22,573 nucleotides of DNA from positions 1 to 22,573 of the forward strand of contig MNTU01000028.1 of assembly GCA_001917125.1 (NCBI GenBank), written 5' to 3'. Origin of the DNA: Azospirillum sp. 47_25 (GTDB lineage: Bacteria; Pseudomonadota; Alphaproteobacteria; RF32; CAG-239). How positions within the stretch are numbered: the first letter of the stretch is position 1; every line of letters begins with the position of its first letter. A program made the position numbers and the translations under genes. The notes below the pieces were generated by a model. It did no database searches, had not been told where the DNA came from, and saw only the letters and a program-made list of their open reading frames with translations. Shown in pieces: positions 7,871 to 14,527 of the stretch.

Positions 7871-8437
7871 ATGCGTAAAATAGTGTCATTATTCAGTTTG
7901 CTGTTAATCTCGGCCTGCCTGAGCCGTACGCCGGATGCTTCTTTTTACGGTTTGCAGGCGCTTGCAGCGGAGGCTCCTCTCTCTGACCGGAAAATAAGTG
8001 TCGGCGTAAATCGGGCCGTTATTCCCAGCTATCTTGAAAAACCGCAGATTGTGCTGGTCGGTTCCGACGGTGTCGAACTGCAGGTTTCGGAATATCACCG
8101 CTGGGGAGAAAGCCTGGCTTCGCTTCTGCAGCGGATAACGGCCGATGACCTGAACCTGCTGCTTCCGCGTGCGGAAATCAAGCCGCAGAATTTTACCGCT
8201 CAGATTTATGATTATTATCTGACGCTGGAGGTTAACCGCATGGACGGAACTTGGAATAAACAGGCTGTGCTTGATGTCTGGTGGACAGTAACCGACAGTC
8301 GGAACAAGGTTCTCAAACGGGAACGAACCTCGCTTTCCGCTCCGCTCGGCAAAACTTATGAAGACTATGCTCAGGTACAAAGTCGGCTTTTGGGAGAACT
8401 TTCTGCCCGCATTGCGGCCGTTTTGGCTAAAATATAG
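7871..8437 (+). CDS. ABC-type transport auxiliary lipoprotein (PqiC/YmbA-like)
   Basis: A 188-residue outer-membrane-type lipoprotein. The N-terminus MRKIVSLFSLLLISAC is a signal peptide with lipobox ISAC and lipidated Cys16. The residue after Cys is Leu, not Asp, which favours sorting to the outer membrane. The mature chain (DASFYGL..., then ISVGVNRAVIPSYLEKPQIV, EYHRWGESLASLLQRI, and a final ARIAAVLAKI helix) matches the ABC_trans_aux/DUF330 family, of which PqiC is the known member. It is the last gene of the MCE operon, two bases behind mlaD with a GGAG ribosome site, and probably acts as the outer-membrane partner of the MCE transporter. An upstream in-frame ATG at 7778 lies inside mlaD and has no ribosome site. 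Confidence 0.85.
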   Translation: MRKIVSLFSLLLISACLSRTPDASFYGLQALAAEAPLSDRKISVGVNRAVIPSYLEKPQIVLVGSDGVELQVSEYHRWGESLASLLQRITADDLNLLLPRAEIKPQNFTAQIYDYYLTLEVNRMDGTWNKQAVLDVWWTVTDSRNKVLKRERTSLSAPLGKTYEDYAQVQSRLLGELSARIAAVLAKI

Positions 8438-8446
8438 GCTGAACGG

Positions 8447-8475
8447 TTTACTTTAAGAGAAATATCGGTTACAAT
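8447..8475 (+). promoter_or_regulatory. Candidate promoter of the small membrane peptide gene
   Basis: TTTACT (8447-8452), 17-base spacer, TACAAT (8470-8475), between the lipoprotein stop and the small ORF. It gives a leader of about 25 bases. Without it the small gene would be the last cistron of the Mla-like operon, since no terminator lies between them. Confidence 0.35.
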
Positions 8476-8506
8476 AATTCTATCTGCCACAAATAAGGAT
8501 GAGTGT

Positions 8507-8659
8507 ATGACAAAATCAGCATCGCGTGCGCGGGCCCTGTTCAGAAGTTGTCTCTTTTTGGCGGCCTTTCTGGTAGTTGCCTATTCGGCCGTAGAAATAC
8601 TGGACCGGGATATGGCAGCCGTGCCGACATCGCCGCAGACTGAATCCGCCGCACGTTAA
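8507..8659 (+). CDS. Small single-span membrane peptide, 50 residues, unknown
   Basis: A short frame starting MTKSASRARALF with a basic N-terminus, one hydrophobic segment (about residues 14-30, CLFLAAFLVVAYSAVEI) and a polar tail. It has a good ribosome site (AAGGA at 8495-8499, seven bases from the ATG), and its stop codon lies 14 bases before a strong terminator, which is how a real gene would be arranged. Positive residues before the span predict N-in orientation with the C-terminal 20 residues in the periplasm. I do not recognise the family. It could also be an uncleaved signal-anchor peptide. Confidence 0.55.
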   Translation: MTKSASRARALFRSCLFLAAFLVVAYSAVEILDRDMAAVPTSPQTESAAR

Positions 8660-8673
8660 ATGCCGCAAGGATA

Positions 8674-8704
8674 AAAAAACCGCCGATGTTCTCGGCGGTT
8701 TTTT
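8674..8704. terminator. Bidirectional rho-independent terminator
   Basis: Stem CCGCCGA (8680-8686) / TCGGCGG (8692-8698), five-base loop TGTTC, flanked by A-run 8674-8679 and T-run 8699-8704. It terminates the small peptide gene on the plus strand and the 8707-9663 gene on the minus strand. Confidence 0.88.
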
Positions 8705-8706
8705 GA

Positions 8707-9663
8707 TTACTTCTTTTCTTTCTTGGCTGCCGGTTTGGCTTTTTTGACCGCTGCCGGCTTTTCTTTAGCCGGCGCTTTCGGGCGGGAAGCTTTAACTGCG
8801 GCTTTCTTCTTGGCCGGCGCTTTTTTGACTTTCGCTTTCTCAGTCTTGGCGGGCAGCGCGTTTTCCGTTTTTTCCTGCGGATTTATTTCCGGGAAAGCAG
8901 ACTCCGGTGCGGGATGAGAAGGTAAAATTCCTGCCGTGCTGCTTAAAACCGGCATCTTTGAAAGCAGGAAAGCCTGTGCTGCAATAACGACAATGAAAAA
9001 CAGCCAGATATTGACATTTAAGCCGGTAATCAGGCGCAAAGCCCAGAAAACGGCGTAAACGGCAATGAATGCGACCGTACTCAGCCTCATCCGGCTGTCA
9101 AAATCTGTTTTCTTGCCCAATATGGCCGCGAGCGGAACAGCGCAGACGGAATAAAACAGACACAGTACAAAATAAAGCAGAAACATCGCCGCAAAGGCAA
9201 AGACGAAAACAAAAACGGCCGTCCAATTCAAAACGCTCCGGAAAAATCCGGTATAATCGCTCCGCGGCAGTTCAAAATTATCGTTTGCCAGTTTGTAGGT
9301 ACGGACTTCATGTTCTTTGGCAAAATAAATATTGCTGCGGGTAACATAAATTCCCGGATCCAGCATATTGATATCCAAAACGTCGGATGTCGTATCCAGT
9401 ACCAGAGGAATGGGGTAAGGGTCGGAATCTTCGTTGAAACGCAAATGAACCACTTTATAGGTGTCTGCCGGTTCGACAATCTGCCCGTTAACAACTTTAA
9501 TCGGCAGCATTTGGTCGGCAATTTGCTGAGCATAGGGGACGGCATCGCTGCCCATGACTTTGACCGTGGCGCCGAATACGATGGACAGAAGCAGGGCCAG
9601 CAGAGCGGTAAATTTAATGCCCAGGCCTTGGCCGCCGGCAATATAATTGATGATTTTTTTCAT
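8707..9663 (-). CDS. DUF1189-like membrane protein with histone-H1-like tail
   Basis: A 318-residue integral membrane protein. A first span (about residues 15-36) is followed by a ~110-residue extracytoplasmic domain containing PLVLDTTSDVLDINMLDPGI and a run of beta-type sequence. Three further hydrophobic regions follow (about 146-182, 194-213, 217-236). The layout and the 'LDTTS...LDPGIYVT...EVRTYKL' pattern resemble DUF1189 proteins, whose function is unknown. The last 46 residues (273-318) are almost pure Lys/Ala/Pro/Val with 19 lysines, like bacterial histone-H1-like proteins. The Lys/Arg-rich loop after the second region implies that the tail lies in the cytosol if there are four spans. 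Ribosome site AAAGGAGGAG is strong. The family assignment is moderate. Confidence 0.75.
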   Translation of the reverse strand: MKKIINYIAGGQGLGIKFTALLALLLSIVFGATVKVMGSDAVPYAQQIADQMLPIKVVNGQIVEPADTYKVVHLRFNEDSDPYPIPLVLDTTSDVLDINMLDPGIYVTRSNIYFAKEHEVRTYKLANDNFELPRSDYTGFFRSVLNWTAVFVFVFAFAAMFLLYFVLCLFYSVCAVPLAAILGKKTDFDSRMRLSTVAFIAVYAVFWALRLITGLNVNIWLFFIVVIAAQAFLLSKMPVLSSTAGILPSHPAPESAFPEINPQEKTENALPAKTEKAKVKKAPAKKKAAVKASRPKAPAKEKPAAVKKAKPAAKKEKK

Positions 9664-9698
9664 AAAGATTTCTCCTCCTTTATCTGCAGTTTATTTAA

Positions 9699-9726
9699 TA
9701 TATACCGTTATTTGCAAAATAATCAA
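9699..9726 (-). promoter_or_regulatory. Promoter of the DUF1189-like gene
   Basis: On the minus strand, TTGATT (9721-9726), 16-base spacer, TATATA (9699-9704), about 35 bases upstream of the ATG with an AGGAGG ribosome site between. Confidence 0.5.
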
Positions 9727-9730
9727 ATCT

Positions 9731-9744
9731 TTTTGCCGGCAAAA
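9731..9744. promoter_or_regulatory. 14-bp perfect palindrome between divergent genes
   Basis: TTTTGCCGGCAAAA is its own reverse complement and lies between the divergent promoters of the DUF1189-like gene and adiC. It could be a dimer-binding operator. GCCGGC is common in this DNA, so the AT arms are what make it stand out. Function is inferred only from position and symmetry. Confidence 0.25.
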
Positions 9745-9761
9745 TTTTTGTGCCTCGCCGA

Positions 9762-9789
9762 TTGTAAAATTTCTATCGGCGCATAGATA
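9762..9789 (+). promoter_or_regulatory. Candidate promoter of adiC-adiA
   Basis: TTGTAA (9762-9767), 16-base spacer, TAGATA (9784-9789), ending 33 bases before the adiC ATG. It is a moderate match only, which would fit an activator-dependent, acid-induced operon, but no regulator gene is adjacent. Confidence 0.35.
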
Positions 9790-9822
9790 TAAGGCAGCAT
9801 TTACAAATATCGGGTGAATAAC

Positions 9823-11304
9823 ATGGCAAGTGAAAATAATAAAATCGGACTGATTCCGGCCACCTTGATGGTTGCCGGCAATATGATGGGTTCCGGGGTT
9901 TTTATGCTTCCGGCAAACCTGGCGGCAATCGGCAGTATTGCCATATTCGGCTGGCTGATAACCATTGTCGGTGCCATTGCCTTGGCTTTGGTTTTTTCCA
10001 AGCTGACGCAGATTTATCCGGCCGCGGGCGGCCCTTATGCCTATTCCCGCAAGGCCTTTGGCGATTATATGGGCTATCAGACAAATCTGGTCTATTGGCT
10101 GGCCAATGTGGTGGGAAACGTCGGTCTGGCGGTTGCCGGACTGGGCTACCTGACCACTTTCTTCCCTTCGCTGAAAGATCCGCTGGTAATGGCGCTGGCA
10201 CAAATCGGCGTCATCTGGTTCTTTACCTACGCCAACATCTTGGGGCCGAACGTGGTAGCGAGAATTCAGGGCTTCACCACAACCATTGCCCTGTTTCCGA
10301 TTATCGGTATGGCTCTTCTGGGCTGGTTTTGGTTCAGCGCCGATACCTATATGGCCGGCTGGAATGTTACCGGCGAAAGTAATATAACGGCATTGGGAAT
10401 GACGCTGAACTTTACGCTTTGGGCTTTTATCGGCGTTGAAAGCGCCTCGGTCTCAACCGCGGTGGTGAAAGATCCGACCAAAAACGTGCCGATTGCCACG
10501 GTTGCCGGTGTCATTTTGGCTGCGGCCTGCTATGTCTTAAGTTCTTCGGCGGTAATGGGAATTATTCCGAGCAAGGAATTAATAGCCTCGTCGGCGCCTT
10601 TTTCCGAAGCGGTAAAAATTGCTCTCGGGCCGACGGCCGGAAATATTGTTGCCCTTTGCGCGGCGCTGGGCTGCCTCGGTTCGCTGGGCGGCTGGACGCT
10701 GCTGGTCGGACAAACGGCAAAAGCCGCGGCAGACGACGGGCTGTTCGGCAACTTGTTTGCCCGGGTCAACCGCCGCAATGTGCCGTCGCTGGGGTTGGCC
10801 GTCGTTGCCGGAATTATGACGCTTCAGGTTCTGGCGACAATGTCGCCGACCGCTTCGCAGCAATTCGGCAAAATAGCGTCGATTGCCGTAATTATGACTT
10901 TGCTGCCTTATATCTATTCTTCGGTTGCGATTAAAATTCTCGGCCGCAATAAAATGACCCGCAGCCAAAATGTTTTCTATACTTTTGTCGGCCTGATTGC
11001 CGCCATTTACAGCCTGACGGCAATGATCGGCTCCGATCCTGAGCAAACCCGCTGGGCTTTGATGTTCGTCATCTCGACAATTATTTTCTATGAATTGTCG
11101 GTGAACCGCAAACTCGACATTCAGGAAAAACATATCAAGCCGGGCGGCTGCGTTCCGTCATGGGTGCGCCATCTGACGCTGATTGTTACCGTTCTGGCAT
11201 TGATTGCCATGTTCTGGGTTTCGGTCGGACGTTATCAAAACAACAGCCTTCACCCGCGGGTACAGATAATTGACCGCATAACCAATATGTTTCATCAAAA
11301 CTGA
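9823..11304 (+). CDS. adiC: Arginine:agmatine antiporter
   Basis: A 493-residue, 12-span APC-superfamily exchanger of the inner membrane. It closely follows E. coli AdiC over most of its length. The AdiC substrate-site residues all have counterparts, shifted by two: Asn20 and Ser24 in GNMMGSGVF (Asn22/Ser26), Tyr91 in LVYWLA (Tyr93), Trp200 and Glu206 in LWAFIGVESASV (Trp202/Glu208), and Trp291 in SLGGWTLLVGQ (Trp293). It should import arginine and export agmatine, completing the proton-consuming cycle with the decarboxylase encoded 15 bases downstream. Start choice: a GTG at 9814 is in frame, but the ATG at 9823 has GGTGA (9813-9817) as ribosome site. CadB or PotE specificity is less likely given the tryptophan pair. 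Confidence 0.9.
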   Translation: MASENNKIGLIPATLMVAGNMMGSGVFMLPANLAAIGSIAIFGWLITIVGAIALALVFSKLTQIYPAAGGPYAYSRKAFGDYMGYQTNLVYWLANVVGNVGLAVAGLGYLTTFFPSLKDPLVMALAQIGVIWFFTYANILGPNVVARIQGFTTTIALFPIIGMALLGWFWFSADTYMAGWNVTGESNITALGMTLNFTLWAFIGVESASVSTAVVKDPTKNVPIATVAGVILAAACYVLSSSAVMGIIPSKELIASSAPFSEAVKIALGPTAGNIVALCAALGCLGSLGGWTLLVGQTAKAAADDGLFGNLFARVNRRNVPSLGLAVVAGIMTLQVLATMSPTASQQFGKIASIAVIMTLLPYIYSSVAIKILGRNKMTRSQNVFYTFVGLIAAIYSLTAMIGSDPEQTRWALMFVISTIIFYELSVNRKLDIQEKHIKPGGCVPSWVRHLTLIVTVLALIAMFWVSVGRYQNNSLHPRVQIIDRITNMFHQN

Positions 11305-11319
11305 TAAAGGGGAAAAAGC

Positions 11320-13614
11320 ATGAATGACAAACATAATCCTTTGGGGATTAAGATACTGATGTTTTACGAAGGGCTGGAGAAAAACAATGCCACCTCCCGG
11401 GCATTGCGGGCTCTGAAAAGCAACTTGGAAGGAAAAGATGCCAAGGTTATCGTTTCGGAAACGCCGCTTGACGCCAGGGCAGTCATAGCCTCCGACCCCG
11501 AATTGCAAGGCGTTTTGCTCCACTATAATGAAGACGATGAACAATGTCCGAGCAAGCTCTGCAATATTTTGCTCGATTTGCGCAGCCGTAATCATGAGGT
11601 GCCGGTCTTTCTTCTTTCCAACCGTTATAAAGCTTCGGCTGTTCCCTCGGATATTCTGGACAAAGTCAGCGATTTTATCTGGATACTGGAAGATACCTCT
11701 GATTTTATTGCCGGCCGCATTCAGGCTGCCGCCGAACGTTATCGCGAATTTGTCCTGCCGCCGATGTTCAAAGCTTTGGCCGAGTTTTCCAAAGTTCATG
11801 AATATTCTTGGCACACGCCGGGGCACACCGGCGGAACCGGTTTCTTAAAATCACCGGCCGGCCGGGCTTTTTTCAATTTTTTCGGTGAACCCGTCTTTCG
11901 CTCCGACCTGTCGATTTCCGTCGGAGAACTTGGTTCCCTGCTTGATCACTCCGGCCCGATTGGCGAAAGTGAAAAATACGCTGCCCGCGTTTTCGGTGCT
12001 GACCGCACTTACCATGTAACTAACGGCACCTCAACTTCAAACCGTGTCGTTCTGCTGGCCAGCGTTACCCGCAATCAGGTTGCCTTGTGTGACCGCAATT
12101 GCCACAAGTCGGTAGAACATGCCATTACCATGTCCGGCGCAATTCCGACCTATCTTGTGCCGACCCGCAATCAATACGGCATTATCGGCCCGATTCTGCC
12201 TGCTAATCTTACCAGAGAAGCAGTAACCGAAGCGGTACGCAACAATCCGCTGGTCAGTGACGGGATAGATCCGTCGCCCGTCCATGCCATTGTCACCAAC
12301 TCCACTTATGACGGTTTGTGCTACAACGTCGAACGGGTAAAAGAACTGTTGGGGCAGAGTGTTGACCGTCTTCATTTCGACGAGGCCTGGTACGGTTATG
12401 CCCGTTTTAATCCGATGTACCGCGACCGCTATGCCATGAACGGCAATGTCAAAGACTTTGACCGCAGTGGCCCGACCGTTTTTGCCACCCAGTCCACCCA
12501 TAAGCTGCTGGCAGCCTTTTCTCAGGCGTCAATGATACACGTTCGCGAAGGACGCAACCCGATTGACCACCAACGTTTTAACGAGGCGTTTATGATGCAG
12601 GCGTCAACTTCGCCTTTCTATCCGATTATTGCCACCAATGACGTCAGCGCGGCAATGATGGACGGTGCCGGCGGCAAAACGCTGACGGATGCCTCAATCC
12701 GCGAAGCGGTGTCTTTCCGTAAAACCGTTGCCCGGATTAATGCCGAAAATGCCGCCCGCGGCGAATGGTTTTTCAATGTTTGGCAGCCTGATTATGTTAT
12801 TGAGCCGGACAGCCATAAAAAAATACCCTTTTATGAAGCATCATCTGATTTGCTTTCTTCCGAACCTTCCTGCTGGCTGCTGCGGCCGAACGACGGCTGG
12901 CACGGTTTCGGCAATATCGAAGAGGGATATTGTATGCTTGACCCGATTAAAGTTTCGGTTACCACGCCCGGGGTTAAAGCCGACGGAGAATTGGAAGACT
13001 GGGGAATCCCTGCTGCCGTGCTGACTTCTTATCTTGACGCTAAAGGCATTATCGTTGAAAAAACCACCGATTTTACGGTCTTGTTCCTGTTTTCGCTCGG
13101 TGTAACCAACGGCAAATGGGGAACCCTGCTGAATGCGCTGTTTGAATTCAAGCGGGATTATGACCGGAACACGCCACTGGAACGTGTTATTCCGGCATTG
13201 ACCGCCTCAAACGGCGAACGCTATCGGAAAATGGGGCTGAAAGATCTTGCGGACGAAATGTTCAAAGCCATGAAAGAACTCGGCACCACCAAAGCTCTGT
13301 CTGCCGGTTTTGCCGTTTTGCCGCATCCGGATATGAGCCCGGTGGAAGCTTATGAAAATCTGGTGCATAATAATGTTGAAAAAGTTAAAATTGACGACAT
13401 GGCCGGACGAACCGTAGCCACCGGTGTGGTTCCTTATCCGCCCGGAATTCCGTTGATGATGCCGGGTGAAAATGCCGGTGAGGCTGACGGCCCTCTGTTG
13501 GGATATTTGAAATCGCTGCAGGCATTTGACCGCAGATTTCCCGGTTTTACGCATGATACCCACGGCGTTGAGGTCAATAACGGAGATTATGAAATTCTCT
13601 GTATTAAAAAATAA
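11320..13614 (+). CDS. adiA: PLP-dependent arginine (possibly lysine) decarboxylase, AdiA type
   Basis: A 764-residue fold-type-I Orn/Lys/Arg decarboxylase of the inducible acid-resistance class. Residues 1-145 form the wing domain (VPVFLLSNRYK, FIWILEDTSDFIAGRI). The PLP core follows, with SLLDHSGPIGESEKYAARVFGAD, DRNCHKSVEHA, LHFDEAWYGYARFNP (PLP-nitrogen Asp354) and QSTHK with Schiff-base Lys395. The C-terminal domain contains TDFTVLFLFSLGVTNGKWGTL and the IPYPPG-like VPYPPGIPLMMPGE. Length and most motifs match AdiA (755 residues). The segment after the catalytic lysine (QSTHKLLAAFSQASMIHV) instead reads like lysine decarboxylase CadA/LdcC, so the substrate call leans on the AdiC-like partner. 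Ribosome site AAAGGGGAA; same operon as adiC. Confidence 0.88.
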   Translation: MNDKHNPLGIKILMFYEGLEKNNATSRALRALKSNLEGKDAKVIVSETPLDARAVIASDPELQGVLLHYNEDDEQCPSKLCNILLDLRSRNHEVPVFLLSNRYKASAVPSDILDKVSDFIWILEDTSDFIAGRIQAAAERYREFVLPPMFKALAEFSKVHEYSWHTPGHTGGTGFLKSPAGRAFFNFFGEPVFRSDLSISVGELGSLLDHSGPIGESEKYAARVFGADRTYHVTNGTSTSNRVVLLASVTRNQVALCDRNCHKSVEHAITMSGAIPTYLVPTRNQYGIIGPILPANLTREAVTEAVRNNPLVSDGIDPSPVHAIVTNSTYDGLCYNVERVKELLGQSVDRLHFDEAWYGYARFNPMYRDRYAMNGNVKDFDRSGPTVFATQSTHKLLAAFSQASMIHVREGRNPIDHQRFNEAFMMQASTSPFYPIIATNDVSAAMMDGAGGKTLTDASIREAVSFRKTVARINAENAARGEWFFNVWQPDYVIEPDSHKKIPFYEASSDLLSSEPSCWLLRPNDGWHGFGNIEEGYCMLDPIKVSVTTPGVKADGELEDWGIPAAVLTSYLDAKGIIVEKTTDFTVLFLFSLGVTNGKWGTLLNALFEFKRDYDRNTPLERVIPALTASNGERYRKMGLKDLADEMFKAMKELGTTKALSAGFAVLPHPDMSPVEAYENLVHNNVEKVKIDDMAGRTVATGVVPYPPGIPLMMPGENAGEADGPLLGYLKSLQAFDRRFPGFTHDTHGVEVNNGDYEILCIKK

Positions 13615-13627
13615 GTTATGCCGCATC

Positions 13628-13657
13628 AAAACACCGCCGGTTTTGCCGGCGGTGTTT
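13628..13657. terminator. Rho-independent terminator shared by adiA and the coiled-coil gene
   Basis: A 12-bp perfect stem AAACACCGCCGG (13629-13640) / CCGGCGGTGTTT (13646-13657) with a TTTTG loop. It is a strong hairpin, placed 14 bases after the adiA stop and 18 bases beyond the stop of the convergent gene at 13676. The T-run is short on the plus strand. Confidence 0.75.
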
Positions 13658-13675
13658 CTGTTTGGGAAAACTAAA

Positions 13676-13981
13676 TTAATTGGTGCCCAAAGATTTTTTC
13701 AAATTATCAAGGTTGTTTCTGAGACGTTCCTGTTCAGCCTTGATTTTGGCATCGGTATCGTCCATCTGCAGTTTAACGGCATCGGCCTTTTCCTGCTGAG
13801 CCTGTTCTCTGGCGGCTTTCTGTGCTTCCAGTTCGGCTTTCTTTGCATCTATCTTTTGCTGGGCTTCTTCCAAAGCATTGTTGGCTTTGGTCATCGTATT
13901 TAAAATGGTTTCCTGAGCCATGGCATTGCCGGCAACAGCCAAACCCAGAACAACGGCGGCGGAAGTGATAAGTTTTTTCAT
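13676..13981 (-). CDS. Small secreted coiled-coil protein, unknown
   Basis: A 101-residue protein with a clear Sec signal peptide (MKKLITSAAVVLGLAVAGNAMA, cleavage predicted after residue 22 before QE). The mature chain is almost entirely helical and charged (LEEAQQKIDAKKAELEAQKA, then REQAQQEKADAVKLQMDD, and KIKAEQERLRNNLDNLKKSL), with spacing of hydrophobic residues suggesting a coiled coil. There is no lipobox cysteine and no C-terminal Lys like that of Lpp. It is probably a periplasmic oligomer. I do not recognise a named family; it resembles Lpp- or Skp-like helical periplasmic proteins only in general character. Strong AAGGAG ribosome site upstream of the ATG. Confidence 0.75.
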   Translation of the reverse strand: MKKLITSAAVVLGLAVAGNAMAQETILNTMTKANNALEEAQQKIDAKKAELEAQKAAREQAQQEKADAVKLQMDDTDAKIKAEQERLRNNLDNLKKSLGTN

Positions 13982-14003
13982 GTGATTCTCCTTGGTAGAT
14001 TTT

Positions 14004-14025
14004 GCTTATGCTTCATCAGATAAGC
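14004..14025. repeat. Inverted repeat in the leader of the coiled-coil gene
   Basis: GCTTAT (14004-14009) and ATAAGC (14020-14025) are reverse complements separated by ten bases, about 25-45 bases upstream of the ATG at 13981. It may form a leader hairpin or an operator. A possible minus-strand promoter overlaps it (TTGTGC at 14041-14046, 17 bases, TTATCT at 14018-14023). Confidence 0.3.
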
Positions 14026-14063
14026 ATATTTTACAGTTAAGCACAACAGCTAATAGATAATTA

Positions 14064-14092
14064 TTGCCTGTTATTTTGCAATGGGCTAATCT
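14064..14092 (+). promoter_or_regulatory. Candidate promoter of the Nudix gene
   Basis: TTGCCT (14064-14069), 17-base spacer, TAATCT (14087-14092), 27 bases before the ATG, with an AAGGAGGA ribosome site in between. Confidence 0.45.
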
Positions 14093-14119
14093 CAAAGGCA
14101 AAATCAGCAAGGAGGAAAA

Positions 14120-14527
14120 ATGAAACGAGTAGCTGCCGGAATTATCGTCTGCAACAATAAAATTCTGATTGCCCAGCGCAAACGCGGTAAAGATTTGGAA
14201 TATTTCTGGGAGTTTCCCGGCGGCAAAATCGAACCCGGAGAAACCTGTGAAGAATGCCTCCACCGGGAAATTATGGAAGAGTTTAACCTTGAAATCAGGG
14301 TCGGCAAATTCTTTATGGAAACCTCTTATGATTACAGTTTCGGCACTTTTGTGCTTGAGGTTTATTTTGCCGCCTGTCCCGATCCCGAAATTCCCGAACT
14401 CTTCGAACACGAGCAGGCCCGCTGGGTTGACGTGGAAGATCTCCCCGAATATAACTTTTCTCCGGCTGACCTCCCCGTTGTTGAAGAACTGCTTAAGCTT
14501 GATGATTTAGAGACCAGGCTGTTCTAG
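14120..14527 (+). CDS. Nudix hydrolase, MutT-like (8-oxo-dGTP diphosphatase type)
   Basis: A 135-residue single-domain Nudix pyrophosphohydrolase. The Nudix box occupies residues 35-57: GGKIEPGETCEEC then LHREIMEEFNLEI, giving G35-x5-E41-x7-R49-E50-I-x-E53-E54. The usual Gly two positions after the second Glu is Asn56, a change seen in many functional MutT-like enzymes. The preceding EYFWEFPGG matches the MutT signature that reads the purine base, so removal of oxidised dGTP from the nucleotide pool is the likely role, but dCTP- or CTP-type hydrolase activity is possible. Strong AAGGAGGA ribosome site. Its last 35 bases overlap the 3' end of opgH on the other strand, and no terminator separates them. 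Confidence 0.88.
   Translation: MKRVAAGIIVCNNKILIAQRKRGKDLEYFWEFPGGKIEPGETCEECLHREIMEEFNLEIRVGKFFMETSYDYSFGTFVLEVYFAACPDPEIPELFEHEQARWVDVEDLPEYNFSPADLPVVEELLKLDDLETRLF

Noticed and set aside
12037..12501. Long antisense open frames inside adiA, and likewise inside gltX, opgH and adiC.
   Set aside because: They have no ribosome sites or family motifs and sit opposite strongly conserved enzymes. They arise from the codon bias of the sense genes.
14225..14292. Nudix box with Asn in place of the usual Gly near its end, considered as an inactivating change.
   Set aside because: The metal-binding REx2EE core is intact and Asn at that position occurs in many MutT-like enzymes.
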